Positions 9,059 to 16,841 of a stretch of DNA of 42,427 nt are shown piece by piece. How positions within the stretch are numbered: position 1 is the stretch's first letter; the number at the start of each line of letters is the position of its first letter. The translations under genes were made by a program, and so were the position numbers. The stretch comes from JBHENW01 sp046261875 (GTDB lineage: Bacteria > Acidobacteriota > Thermoanaerobaculia > UBA5066 > Gp7-AA6): contig JBHENW010000076.1 of assembly GCA_046261875.1 (NCBI GenBank), forward strand, positions 1 to 42,427, written 5' to 3'. Below the pieces are notes generated by a model, which worked only from the letters and a program-made list of their open reading frames with translations, did no database searches and was not told the origin of the DNA.

Positions 9059-9717
9059 GCCGCCGAGGCGCCGAGCTCGCGGACCGCGTTGGCGAGCACG
9101 CCGATCCCTTCGATCTCCACCTCGACGAGGTCCCCCGCGGACAGCGCTCCCACTCCGGCCGGCGTGCCGGTCAGGATGAGGTCCCCCGGATACAGCGTCA
9201 TCATCCGAGAGACATAGGAGAGAAGGAACGCCGGGGAGAAGACCATGTCCGACGTCCGCGCGGACTGTTTCACGGCGCCGTTCACGCGCGTCTCGATCGC
9301 GAGGTCGGAGGGATCCAGGTCCGTCACGACGCACGGACCGACCGGGCAGAAGGTGTCGAAGGACTTCGCCCGCGCCCACTGCCCGTCCCTCTTCTGGAGG
9401 TCGCGCGCCGTGACGTCGTTGGCGCAGCACACGCCGGCGAGCGCGTCGAGCCACCGATCCTCCGCCCAGCCCTTGATCGGCAGGCCGATGACGAGGGCCA
9501 GTTCCCCCTCGTAGTGCACATCGCGCGATTCGGGCGGGAGCACGATGCTCCCCCCGTCCAGGATCACGGAGGACGGCGCTTTGAGGAAGAGGACCGGCTC
9601 CTCCTGGGGAACGGGGTTGCCCAGCTCCGCCGCGTGCTCCCTGTAATTGCGGCCGACGGCGACGATCTTGGTCGGCGGTCCCGGCAGCTCCGCCGCTCCG
9701 AAGGAGAGACGCGTCAC
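9055..9717 (-). CDS. Fumarylacetoacetate hydrolase-family protein
   Basis: A 220-residue member of the FAH fold, shorter than true fumarylacetoacetase and the size of the YcgM/FAHD1-type acylpyruvate hydrolases and oxaloacetate decarboxylases. Visible are VAVGRNYREHAAELGN at the N-terminus, the metal-binding DVHYEGELALVIG block (Glu-x-Glu) near residue 70, CANDVTARDLQ and LILTGTPAGVG near the C-terminus. These are the residues that bind Mg and the 2-oxo acid. The GTG at 9717 overlaps the TGA of dapF and is preferred over the long upstream extension, which is antisense-like. It shares the dapF transcript, but the family is often placed without pathway logic; the exact reaction is open. Confidence 0.88.
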   Translation of the reverse strand: MTRLSFGAAELPGPPTKIVAVGRNYREHAAELGNPVPQEEPVLFLKAPSSVILDGGSIVLPPESRDVHYEGELALVIGLPIKGWAEDRWLDALAGVCCANDVTARDLQKRDGQWARAKSFDTFCPVGPCVVTDLDPSDLAIETRVNGAVKQSARTSDMVFSPAFLLSYVSRMMTLYPGDLILTGTPAGVGALSAGDLVEVEIEGIGVLANAVRELGASAA

Positions 9718-10544
9718 ACGCGCCACGCTTCCTGCGTCAGGGTCGCGGTGAAGATCTCCCGCGCGTCCCCGCGCAGGGTCACGTCGATCAGGCGCCCCTC
9801 CTCCTCGCGGAAGTCCACGGTGAAGTCCACGCCGCTTTTCGTCCCGCACGTCACCGGAGGGGAAACGAGCCCGAGGCGGGCGGCGACCGCCGCCGATGCG
9901 ACGACGCCGGACCCGCAGGCCAGCGTCTCGGCTTCGACGCCGCGCTCGTACGTCCGGACGCGGATTCCGCCGGAGTCGTCGGCGCGCACGAAGTTGACGT
10001 TCGCTCCGTCGGGCATCAGAGGATGGCGGCGCAGCGCCGGTCCGAGCGCTTCGACCGGCAACGACTCGAGGTCCTTTTCGACGAAGAGGACGAGGTGCGG
10101 TACGCCCACGTGCATCGGCGTCCCGGCCGGTGGCAGGCCTTCGCCTTCGACGTGGATCGGGTCCCCGGGCAGCGGGAGCGGGGGCAGATGGAGGGTGACG
10201 TCGTCCTCTTCCACGACCGCCGGGATCGGCCCGAAGCCCGTTTCCAGGACCGGGGCTTTGCCGCTCACGAGGCGGCGCGAGACGGCGTATCGCGCGGCGC
10301 ATCGCGTTCCGTTCGCGCAAAAGGAGGCGATGCGGCCATCGGCGTTGTAGTAGTCGAGGCGCACGCGGTCCGCCTCCCCTCCGGACAGGAAGAGGACGCC
10401 ATCCGCGCCGACGGAGAGACCGCGCCGGCAGATCAGAGCGAGGCGGCGCTCGTCCTCGGGCGTCAGCCGCCGTCCATCCGCCTCGAACAGGATGAAGTCG
10501 TTGCCGCCCCCCGTCATCTTGACGAACCGGTCGGGCAGCGCCAT
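9714..10544 (-). CDS. dapF: Diaminopimelate epimerase
   Basis: A 276-residue epimerase converting LL- to meso-diaminopimelate for lysine and peptidoglycan synthesis. It starts MALPDRFVKMTGGGNDF and carries both catalytic cysteines in their motifs: FCANGTRCAARY (first half) and LACGSGVVAS (second half), as well as YYNADG. The ATG at 10544 is chosen because the family begins a few residues before the F-K-M-x-G-x-G-N-D-F motif; the frame extends upstream without similarity. A TAGGAT hexamer sits 7 nt before this ATG, implying a leaderless transcript. First gene of a four-gene unit. Confidence 0.93.
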   Translation of the reverse strand: MALPDRFVKMTGGGNDFILFEADGRRLTPEDERRLALICRRGLSVGADGVLFLSGGEADRVRLDYYNADGRIASFCANGTRCAARYAVSRRLVSGKAPVLETGFGPIPAVVEEDDVTLHLPPLPLPGDPIHVEGEGLPPAGTPMHVGVPHLVLFVEKDLESLPVEALGPALRRHPLMPDGANVNFVRADDSGGIRVRTYERGVEAETLACGSGVVASAAVAARLGLVSPPVTCGTKSGVDFTVDFREEEGRLIDVTLRGDAREIFTATLTQEAWRV

Positions 10545-10551
10545 GGAGGGC

Positions 10552-10557
10552 ATCCTA
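10552..10557 (-). promoter_or_regulatory. -10-like box TAGGAT, 7 nt before dapF
   Basis: On the minus strand TAGGAT fits TANNNT and lies 7 nt before the dapF ATG, so transcription would begin at about the first base of the start codon. No convincing -35 element is seen. Confidence 0.4.
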
Positions 10558-10566
10558 CCCAACAGA

Positions 10567-11055
10567 TCAGAAGGGCTCGGCGACCGCCTCCGGCGACGGA
10601 GGGCTGCGGTTGCCCGCAGCGTCGACCGCGACGACCGCATAGCGGTAGCGCACGCGCGGGCGCGCCGACTCGTCGGTGAAGAACGTGTCCGCGATCGGAC
10701 CGGGCGTCAGCGGTACGACCGCCGCGTCCCCTTCCGCGCGGAAGACGAGATAACCGGCCAGATCGGGCGCCGCCACGGGATCCCAGAGGACGCGGACGAG
10801 GTTCCCTTCGGGCAGCACGTCCACGCGGGCCGGCGTCGGGGGCGGGAACACGTCGCGGTGCGACAGCGAGACTTCGTCGGCGGGCACCCCTTCGACCTGG
10901 CTCTTTTCGGGATGCGCCGCGCGAACGGTGTATGCGAGCTCGCCGTAAGGAGCGGTCGTATCGGCGAAGGCGGTCTCGGAGACCGGCTCCGGGTTGAGCG
11001 GCGCGCCGTACTCCTCGGCGGGGAGGATGCGCCGGTAAACGCGGTACCCGCCAGG
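10567..11055 (-). pseudogene. C-terminal part of the FN3 lipoprotein, cut off by an in-frame TAG
   Basis: The same reading frame as the gene before it continues without any other stop for 162 codons after the TAG at 11058-11056. The translation, PGGYRVYRRILPAEEYG onward, gives fibronectin type III strands, and a second FN3 repeat follows (VRVLWDPVAAPDLAGYLVFR ... VRYRYAVVAVDAAGNRSPPS). Both are clearly continuous with the upstream half. Either one base changed and produced a stop, or the TAG is read through, or it is a base-calling error. A separate start inside (GTG near 10887) would split a domain and is unlikely to be a real gene. Confidence 0.75.
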
Positions 11056-11760
11056 CTACAGCGCTTTTCCGGCGACGTCGGTCGCCACCGGCGACCACTC
11101 GAGGGAGACCTTCCCCGCCTCGGGCGTTGCGCGGAGGCCGACCGGCGCCGCCGGAGGGACGGCCGGCGAAAGGATGGCGATGTTCGAGAGCGGGCTGCGC
11201 TCGCCGTTGCGGCGCTGGGCGATCACGGCCCAGGCGATCGCGGACGGCGGAGTGCGGCCTTCCAGAAGCGGTCGGAGCGAGTCCTCGTAACGGAGCGTCG
11301 CTCCCCGGGTTTGCCGGGCCAGCGCCGGGATGGTGAGCCGTTCGAGAATCGCGGCCTCGGCCAGGAATGCCTGCTCCGCGAGTCGGACGCTCTGCGCCGC
11401 GCGGCGCTCCGCGGCGCCGGGCGCATCGTCGCCCGGTACGCCCCCCGACGGGGGCTTGCGCGGCGTCGTGATCGCCGGAGAGGGGTCCACGGCCCTGTAG
11501 ACCTCGATCGCTTCCAGGTCCGTCAAAGGCTCGCCCGTCAGGAGCCGGTCGGGGTAGGAGAAGGCGAGGAACGCCGACAGACCTTCCTGCTCGACCGCCA
11601 GGTCGGAGGCCGCGCGCGGTCCGCGCGGCACGGGAGCCTGCGGGTCCCCTTTCTTGCCGCAGTCGGCGAGGCCGCAGACCGAAAGGAGAACGAGGAGGCA
11701 GACGCGCGAGCGAGCCCTTCCCGCCGCGCGGCGCGACGCCGCGCCGAGCGCGGCCCTCAC
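11056..11760 (-). CDS. FN3-domain lipoprotein, N-terminal part ending at a premature TAG
   Basis: A 234-residue product with an N-terminal basic and hydrophobic stretch (RVCLLVLLSVCGLADC), then CGKKGDPQAPVP, the Cys-Gly-x-Lys-Gly-Asp-Pro pattern common after lipidated Cys in small Gram-negative lipoproteins. The lipobox has Asp at -1, which is atypical. A first FN3-like domain begins near ASDLAVEQEGLSAFLAFSYP, and a second begins PVGLRATPEAGKVSLEWSP and is broken by the stop. GTG start at 11760 overlaps the TGA of hslU (GTGA). The full-length frame would be 397 residues. Probably an envelope protein; the function of the truncated form is doubtful. Confidence 0.75.
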   Translation of the reverse strand: MRAALGAASRRAAGRARSRVCLLVLLSVCGLADCGKKGDPQAPVPRGPRAASDLAVEQEGLSAFLAFSYPDRLLTGEPLTDLEAIEVYRAVDPSPAITTPRKPPSGGVPGDDAPGAAERRAAQSVRLAEQAFLAEAAILERLTIPALARQTRGATLRYEDSLRPLLEGRTPPSAIAWAVIAQRRNGERSPLSNIAILSPAVPPAAPVGLRATPEAGKVSLEWSPVATDVAGKAL

Positions 11761-13118
11761 AGGACGTAGCGGGAGAGGTCCTCGTCCTTGACGAGATCGG
11801 TCAGCGCCGCCCGAACGTCGTCCACCTCGATGCGGATGGCCCGGCCGGAGTTCTCCGGCCCTGCGAAGGAGATGTCTTCGAGGAGGCGCTCGAGGATCGT
11901 GTGGAGGCGCCGCGCCCCGATGTTCTCCAGCGCGCGGTTGACGCGTTCCGCGTCCCGCGCGATCTCACGGATCGCTTCCTCGGAGAAGCCCAGGTCCACG
12001 TTCTCCGCCGAGAGCAGCGCCCGGTACTGCTTGAGCAGCGCGTTCTCGGGCTCGGTCAGGATGCGAACGAAGTCTTCTTCCGTGAGCGAGTCCAGCTCGA
12101 CCCGGATCGGGAAGCGCCCCTGCAGCTCCGGGATCAGGTCCGAGGGCTTGGAGACGTGGAAAGCGCCCGCGGCGATGAAGAGGACGTGGTCTGTCTTGAC
12201 GAAGCCGTACTTCGTGTTGACCGCCGTGCCCTCCACGATCGGGAGGAGGTCGCGCTGGACCCCTTCGCGCGAGACGTCCGGGCCGCGGCCGGATTCGCGG
12301 CCGGCGACCTTGTCGATCTCGTCGAGGAAGACGATGCCGGCCGACTGCGCCCGCTCGACGGCCTCCCGGGCGACTTGTCCGGGGTCCACGAGCCGCCCCT
12401 CTTCCTCGGCCTGGAGGATCTCGCGGGCCTCGGCGACGCTCGTCTTGCGCCGCTTCTTCTTCCCGCCGAAGAGACCGGGGAGCATCTCCTTGACGTTGAT
12501 GTCCATCTCCTCGACGCCCTGGTTCGTGACGATCTCGAAGGACGGAAAGGTCTTGTCCGCGACCTCGACCTCCACCATCCGCTCCTCGAGCTTCCCGTCG
12601 CGGAGCAGCATCCGCAGCTTCATGCGCGTCTGCTCCGCCTCGCTGTCCGGCAGCGCCGGGAGGAGCAGGTCGAGGATGCGCTGCTCGGTGCGAGCCTTGG
12701 CGCGGTCGCGGATTTCCGCCGTCTTCTCTTCGCGCACCATCTGCACGGCGACTTCGGTCAGGTCGCGGACGATCGATTCGACGTCGCGGCCGACGTAGCC
12801 GACCTCCGTGAACTTGGAGGCCTCGACCTTGAGGAACGGCGCGTCGGCCAGCCGCGCGAGCCGGCGCGCGATCTCGGTCTTCCCGACGCCCGTGGGCCCG
12901 ATCATCAGGATGTTCTTGGGAAGGATCTCGCGGGCCATCTCGGGCTCGAGCTGCTGCCGGCGCCAGCGGTTGCGCAGCGCGACGGCAACCGCCTTCTTCG
13001 CCCGCTTCTGGCCGATGACGAATTTGTCCAGCTCCGCGACGATCTCGCGGGGCGTGCGGGCGCCCGCCGTAGGCTTCTGGACTTCGGCCGCTTTCTCTCC
13101 GGGCATCAAAAACACCAT
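11757..13118 (-). CDS. hslU: ATP-dependent protease ATPase subunit HslU (ClpY)
   Basis: A 453-residue AAA+ unfoldase that forms the hexameric cap on HslV. It starts with a short extension, then TPREIVAELDKFVIGQKRAKK. Walker A GPTGVGKTEIARRLA is at about residue 74, and VEASKFTEVGYVGRDVESIV carries the pore GYVG loop. An intermediate domain follows, then Walker B GIVFLDEIDKVA, sensor and ELQGRFPIRVEL, and the C-terminal VLKDEDLSRYVL-type tail that docks into HslV. Either the ATG at 13118 or that at 13106 may be used; the first has CAGGG 7 nt upstream. It follows hslV after 48 nt. Confidence 0.96.
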   Translation of the reverse strand: MVFLMPGEKAAEVQKPTAGARTPREIVAELDKFVIGQKRAKKAVAVALRNRWRRQQLEPEMAREILPKNILMIGPTGVGKTEIARRLARLADAPFLKVEASKFTEVGYVGRDVESIVRDLTEVAVQMVREEKTAEIRDRAKARTEQRILDLLLPALPDSEAEQTRMKLRMLLRDGKLEERMVEVEVADKTFPSFEIVTNQGVEEMDINVKEMLPGLFGGKKKRRKTSVAEAREILQAEEEGRLVDPGQVAREAVERAQSAGIVFLDEIDKVAGRESGRGPDVSREGVQRDLLPIVEGTAVNTKYGFVKTDHVLFIAAGAFHVSKPSDLIPELQGRFPIRVELDSLTEEDFVRILTEPENALLKQYRALLSAENVDLGFSEEAIREIARDAERVNRALENIGARRLHTILERLLEDISFAGPENSGRAIRIEVDDVRAALTDLVKDEDLSRYVL

Positions 13119-13145
13119 GTCATGCCCTGTTTTTTCGCCTGGGCC

Positions 13146-13151
13146 AGAATA
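13146..13151 (-). promoter_or_regulatory. Possible extended -10 box (TGG-TATTCT) in the hslV-hslU gap
   Basis: Minus strand reads TGGTATTCT 27 nt before the first hslU ATG. The TGn extension plus TATTCT suggests an internal promoter with a ~20-nt leader. This would allow hslU to be made apart from hslV. Position and match only; weak. Confidence 0.25.
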
Positions 13152-13166
13152 CCAGAGGCTTTGCGG

Positions 13167-13709
13167 CTAGATCTCCTCGAGGGTGATCTTGTCGTTCGTG
13201 TAGATGTCGATCGTGGCCGCGATCCCGAGCGACTCGCGCGCGATGTCCGAGGCCGAGAGCTCCGGCCGGTGCTTGAGGAGCGTGCGCGCCGCAGCCAGGG
13301 CGAAAGCCCCGCCGGATCCGACGGCGAGCACGCCTTCTTCCGGCGAGATGAGGTCGCCGGTTCCCGAGACGAGCAGCGAGGTTTGTCTGTCGGCGACGAT
13401 GAGCAGCGCCTCGAGCTGGCGGAGCATCTTGTCCGTGCGCCAGTCCTTGGCGAGCTCGATGGCGGAGCGCTCCAGGTTGCCGCGATGCTCCTCGAGCTTC
13501 GCCTCGAATCGGGAGAAGAGCGCAAAGGCATCGGCGGAGGAGCCCGCGAACCCCGCGAGGACGCTGCCGCCGGCGATGCGGCGGATCTTCGCGGCGGTGT
13601 GCTTCATGATGGTCGTTCCGACGGTGACCTGGCCGTCCGACGCCATCGCGACCTTTCCGTCATGGCGCACGCAGACCACGGTCGTGGAGTGCCAGTCGAG
13701 GCGCGTCAT
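13167..13709 (-). CDS. hslV: ATP-dependent protease subunit HslV (ClpQ)
   Basis: A 180-residue threonine protease of the proteasome beta-subunit fold, partner of HslU. It reads TTVVCVRHDGKVAMASDGQV, so the catalytic N-terminal Thr (Thr9) would be exposed by removal of the first eight residues. ASDGQVTVGTTIMKHTAAKIRR, FAGSSADAF and AVGSGGAFALAAARTLL are classic family blocks, and the C-terminus is IYTNDKITLEEI. The ATG at 13709 is the only sensible start; TATCCT lies 6 nt before it, in a 22-nt gap after the S41 protease gene, so hslV may have its own leaderless promoter as well as read-through from xerC. Confidence 0.96.
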   Translation of the reverse strand: MTRLDWHSTTVVCVRHDGKVAMASDGQVTVGTTIMKHTAAKIRRIAGGSVLAGFAGSSADAFALFSRFEAKLEEHRGNLERSAIELAKDWRTDKMLRQLEALLIVADRQTSLLVSGTGDLISPEEGVLAVGSGGAFALAAARTLLKHRPELSASDIARESLGIAATIDIYTNDKITLEEI

Positions 13710-13715
13710 GGAATC

Positions 13716-13721
13716 AGGATA
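13716..13721 (-). promoter_or_regulatory. -10-like box TATCCT, 6 nt before hslV
   Basis: Minus-strand TATCCT, six bases from the hslV ATG, inside the 22-nt gap after the preceding gene. Its spacing implies an mRNA starting at or next to the ATG. Confidence 0.35.
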
Positions 13722-13731
13722 ACGGAATCGC

Positions 13732-14958
13732 CTACTTCCGCGCGGCGAGCGCCCGGAGGCCCGCTTCGACCACGGCCTCTTCCTCGCCGGGCCGGGCCGG
13801 CGGCGCATCCGCCACCGCGACGTCCGGCGCGACGCCGCGTCCCTCGTACGAGCGGCCTTCCGCGTCCTCGATCGCGCGCTGCGTGATCCAGAGCGTCGAG
13901 CCGTCGGGGAGCGCATAGGACCCCGCTCCCCCGCTCGCCATTCCCGCGGTCGTCTCGCCGACGATCGGCCCGATCGCATGGGCGCGGAACTTCAGCGCGA
14001 GCGCCTCGCCGGCGCTCGCCGTGCCGGAGTTGACGAGCAGTGCGACGGGGAGGGGCCGGTATTCGGGAGGAGCGAGGCGGCGGCCTTCCCGCGTGCGCAC
14101 CCAGTAGTCCCCGGCGCTCCAGCGGCCGCGGAAAAACGTCGCGAGGATGTTGGGATCGTAGCCGCCGCTGTTGCCCCGAACGTCGAGAACGAAGCCCTCG
14201 ATCGCCCCCCAACCGGCAAGCGGTCCGCCCGCGCGCTCGACCTCCTCGCGGTCGAGCAGGAGATCGACGACGGCGAGCGCCGTCTCGGCGGAAATGCCCC
14301 AGAGCCGCGCGTAGCCGAAGCTCCGGCCGGCGCGGCGGATGACGCGGGCGCTCTTCCAGACGAGGCTCTGGCCCGGCTCCTCAGCCGCCCGCTGGAGGCG
14401 GTCCGTGCGCGGCGCCGCGGCCCCCGCCGGCTGCCACGTGAGTGAGAGCTCGGAAGCCGGCGAGCCTTCGAAGACGAGAAAGAGCCGGCGGAAGTCCACC
14501 CGATCCTTCCCGTACTTCTCACCGTTCACCTCGAGGATCCGGTCGCCCAGCTTCATCCCGGCCCGCGCGGCCGGAGAGTCGGGCAGGACGCCTTTGACGG
14601 CGTAACCCCCGGAGTCCTGGCCGATGCGCAGCCCCGCCGTGCCCCAGGAGCGGGACCGGTACGCGCCGCGCGGGAGCCGGAACGTGTGCGAGTCGGCGAG
14701 AACCGCGAGGAGCCGGTCGTACACCCGGTCCCGCTCCCGCTCCGAGGAAGCGGCGGGCAGCTCCTCCGCGGCGCGCGCGACGGCCCCTTTCCAGTCGGCG
14801 CCCTTCAACTGCGGATCCCAGAAGGTCTCGCGAACGCGCCGGTCGATCTCCGCGAGCACTGGAGGGGCCTCGGCGACCCGCGACGCCGCGGCGCATCCGG
14901 CGAGGATCGCCGCCACGGCGAGCGCCGATACGGCGCCTCGCGCGCTCCGTCCCCTCAC
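13732..14958 (-). CDS. S41-family serine protease, lipoprotein
   Basis: A 408-residue carboxy-terminal-processing-like protease. The N-terminus AVSALAVAAILAGCAAAS contains a good lipobox (LAGC, Cys ~19), so it should be membrane-anchored on the periplasmic side. A PDZ-like segment lies at ~100-150 (GGYAVKGVLPDSPAARAGM, GDRILEVNG). The catalytic domain includes GFVLDVRGNSGGYDPN and VNSGTASAGEALALKF, whose Ser in TASAGE is the nucleophile. At the site where CtpA-type enzymes have the catalytic Lys (TxGKG), this protein has TTAGMASGG, so it is closer to the S41B/tricorn-like variants or uses another base. GTG at 14958 overlaps the xerC stop (GTGA). Confidence 0.85.
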   Translation of the reverse strand: MRGRSARGAVSALAVAAILAGCAAASRVAEAPPVLAEIDRRVRETFWDPQLKGADWKGAVARAAEELPAASSERERDRVYDRLLAVLADSHTFRLPRGAYRSRSWGTAGLRIGQDSGGYAVKGVLPDSPAARAGMKLGDRILEVNGEKYGKDRVDFRRLFLVFEGSPASELSLTWQPAGAAAPRTDRLQRAAEEPGQSLVWKSARVIRRAGRSFGYARLWGISAETALAVVDLLLDREEVERAGGPLAGWGAIEGFVLDVRGNSGGYDPNILATFFRGRWSAGDYWVRTREGRRLAPPEYRPLPVALLVNSGTASAGEALALKFRAHAIGPIVGETTAGMASGGAGSYALPDGSTLWITQRAIEDAEGRSYEGRGVAPDVAVADAPPARPGEEEAVVEAGLRALAARK

Positions 14959-15875
14959 GCTTTGGGGTGCGCCTGGCGGTACACCTCGCGCAGCCGCGCG
15001 ATGTCCAGGTGCGTGTACTGCTGCGTCGTCGAGAGCGAAGAGTGGCCGAGCAGCTCCTGGATCGCGCGCAGGTCGGCGCCGGCCTGCAACAGGTGCGTCG
15101 CGAAGGTGTGCCGCAGCGCGTGCGGCGAGATGTCCGCGGGCAGCCCGGCGGCGCGCAGGCGAGACTTGAGCAGGCGCGCCATCGAGCGCGGGGTCAACCG
15201 CCCTCCCCGCGCGTTGACGAAGAGCGGCTCCCCCGAGTCCTCCCGGTCTCCCGCGGCGCGCCACCTCGAGCGCGCCGGGAGATACGCCCGGAGCGCGTCC
15301 TCCGCTTCCTCGCCGAACGGGACGATGCGCTCCTTGCGGCCCTTGCCGAGGACCCGCACGAGCCGCGCGCCGAAGTCCACGTCCTCCAGGTCCAGGCCGG
15401 CGGCTTCCGAGACGCGCAGGCCGGCCGCATACAGCAGCTCGAAAAGCGCGCGGTCCCGCTCCGGAAAGGGCCCGTCCGGCCGGGCTGCGAGCAGATCCTC
15501 CGTGTCGGGCATCGTCAGCGCGCGCGGCAGCGTCCGCGGCAGACGCGGGGAGGGCAGCCCGCGCGCGGGGTTCTCCGCGAGGTGCCCCTCGCGGGCGGCC
15601 CATCGGAAAAAAGAGCGCAGGGTCGAGAGGTGCCGGGCGAGCGACCGGTTCTTCAGGCCGGCCCGATGGAGCGAGGCCATGTAGGACCGGATCGCGAGCG
15701 TGTCCACGCGGGACAGAGGGGCGCCCGCCCCCGCGCTCTCACCGAACTCCCCCTCCCAGAACGCGGCAAAGCGATCGAGATCGGCGCGGTAAGCGCGGGC
15801 CGTCTCCTCCGAGTACCGCCTCTCCTCGCGGACGTGTGTGTCGAATGCTCGGATGGCGCCGCCCAGGCTGATCAA
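14955..15875 (-). CDS. xerC: Tyrosine recombinase XerC-like
   Basis: A 306-residue tyrosine recombinase, most likely the chromosome dimer resolvase acting at dif. An N-terminal SAM-like core-binding domain (RRYSEETARAYRADLDRF ... RHLSTLRSFFRWA) precedes the catalytic domain. The catalytic set is visible: Arg in AAGLRVSEAAGL, Lys in GKGRKERIVPF, His-x-x-Arg in SPHALRHTFATHLL, His in LGHSS and Tyr in TTQQYTHLD. TTG at 15875 is preferred to the TTG at 15902 because TACACT lies 9 nt before it and homologues start close to this point. No mobile genes surround it, and it heads a unit with hslVU, a neighbourhood seen in other bacteria. Confidence 0.88.
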   Translation of the reverse strand: MISLGGAIRAFDTHVREERRYSEETARAYRADLDRFAAFWEGEFGESAGAGAPLSRVDTLAIRSYMASLHRAGLKNRSLARHLSTLRSFFRWAAREGHLAENPARGLPSPRLPRTLPRALTMPDTEDLLAARPDGPFPERDRALFELLYAAGLRVSEAAGLDLEDVDFGARLVRVLGKGRKERIVPFGEEAEDALRAYLPARSRWRAAGDREDSGEPLFVNARGGRLTPRSMARLLKSRLRAAGLPADISPHALRHTFATHLLQAGADLRAIQELLGHSSLSTTQQYTHLDIARLREVYRQAHPKA

Positions 15876-15884
15876 CTCCGGTCC

Positions 15885-15890
15885 AGTGTA
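15885..15890 (-). promoter_or_regulatory. -10-like box TACACT, 9 nt before the xerC TTG
   Basis: Minus-strand TACACT nine bases upstream of the TTG at 15875, the same arrangement as other units in this window. It would lie inside the gene if the TTG at 15902 were used, which argues for the shorter protein. Confidence 0.4.
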
Positions 15891-15967
15891 GCGCCTTGGC
15901 AAGACCGGCCAGGGCGTCTGGGGTCGCGACGCACGGAGTCTCCGCCGCGGAACGGGAACTGACGTTC

Positions 15968-16114
15968 GCGGCGCGAGGAGTCTCCGCCCTCGGAGGAGCC
16001 TCGCGCCGCGGGAGCGGAAGCGAGCGAGGGGCGAGGCGAGCGGCGAGCCGGTATGCGAAGCCGCCCGCCGATGCCGAAGGCAGGCCCCGAGCGAGCGAGA
16101 GCGACGGCTACAAT
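15968..16114 (+). repeat. Dispersed intergenic element, copy 1
   Basis: A ~147-bp element between divergent xerC and the DUF1015-like gene, repeated at 35625-35773. It opens with a 42-nt hairpin: 11-bp perfect arms (15968-15978 and 15999-16009), a 2x2 A.G/G.A internal loop, then a 6-bp inner stem (one T.G wobble) with a CCCT loop. A purine-rich GAGCGAG-type tract follows, then a variable middle. The last ~35 bp are again nearly identical and end with TACAAT (16109-16114), nine bases before the ATG. The first ~70 bp differ from copy 2 at about three positions. Upstream, 12 bases of the hairpin (GGAGTCTCCGCC) recur at 15935-15946. Confidence 0.8.
16109..16114 (+). promoter_or_regulatory. -10-like box TACAAT, 9 nt before the DUF1015-like ATG
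   Basis: TACAAT in the context GGCTACAATTC, the 3' end of repeat copy 1. Spacing to the ATG at 16124 leaves room for a leader of only 2-3 nt. Confidence 0.5.
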
Positions 16115-16123
16115 TCGCCGGCC

Positions 16124-16834
16124 ATGGAGCTGCGTCCGTTCCGCGCCATCCGTTTTTCTCCCGCGATCATCGCGCGCGACGGCCTCGAGAACCTGATCGT
16201 TCCCGTCCCGGCCGGGGCGGGCTTCGCGCCGGCCGCCGGCGAACAGGCGTTGAAGGAATCGCTTGCCGCGGGAAGGCTCTGGAAGGAGCGCCGGCCGGGG
16301 ATGTGGCAGCAGAGTCAGACGCTGGGGACCACCGAGGCGCCTGTCGTCGTCCGGATGCTCGTCGGCCTCGTCCGCGTGGACCCGCCGGGCGACGTCGAGC
16401 TCCCCACCCCGGAGCCCGCGCCCGAAGCGCGTGACCTCCGGCTCGTGCGCCTGCGCGAGCTCAAAGCGGACTTCGAGCCAGCGCTGATCCTCACCCGCGC
16501 TCCGCTGACGGCCGCCCTCGCGACGACGCGCCGGCCGGACCACTCCGTCACCGACGGGAATGGGGTGCGGCACGACCTGCTGCGCATCACCGACTACGCC
16601 GAGCACGTGGAGCTCCAGGGTCTCGTCAAGAACGCGGAGGCAAGCCTCGTGACCGGAGCGGATGACTGGGAGGCCGCGCGGGAGTTCGCGAAGGACGCCG
16701 TCGCGGCGAAGATGCCCGGCGCCCGCTACAAGCTCAGCGCGATCGTGGAGGAGTCCGCCGTCGGCGGCCTCGGCCGCCTGCCCCGGCTGTACGCGGGATT
16801 TTTCGGTTTCTCGGTGGAAGACCCGGTGTATTGA
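16124..16834 (+). CDS. Short DUF1015-like protein
   Basis: A 236-residue protein starting MELRPFRAIRFSPAIIARDG, which resembles the opening of DUF1015 (PF06245) proteins (RPFRAxRY...). The rest is shorter and diverged: family members are ~400 residues, with a His-containing ADGHHRYETAL motif, whereas here the equivalent segment reads KNAEASLVTGADDWEAAREF without the paired His. The C-terminus LPRLYAGFFGFSVEDPVY keeps the family feel. ATG at 16124 is set by the TACAAT box nine bases upstream. Single-gene unit, convergent with the cytochrome gene 7 nt away. Function unknown; the likely loss of the conserved His suggests it does not do whatever canonical DUF1015 proteins do. Confidence 0.7.
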   Translation: MELRPFRAIRFSPAIIARDGLENLIVPVPAGAGFAPAAGEQALKESLAAGRLWKERRPGMWQQSQTLGTTEAPVVVRMLVGLVRVDPPGDVELPTPEPAPEARDLRLVRLRELKADFEPALILTRAPLTAALATTRRPDHSVTDGNGVRHDLLRITDYAEHVELQGLVKNAEASLVTGADDWEAAREFAKDAVAAKMPGARYKLSAIVEESAVGGLGRLPRLYAGFFGFSVEDPVY

Positions 16835-16841
16835 AGAGGTT

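Noticed and set aside
14955..15902. Phage or integron integrase instead of XerC
   Set aside because: No att-like repeats, no integrase-associated or phage genes, and a housekeeping neighbourhood (hslVU).
15896..16123. Coding potential across the intergenic element copy 1
   Set aside because: The plus frame is open, but translation is Arg/Ser/Ala-rich, differs between the two copies and breaks at indels; the conserved parts are a hairpin and a promoter box.
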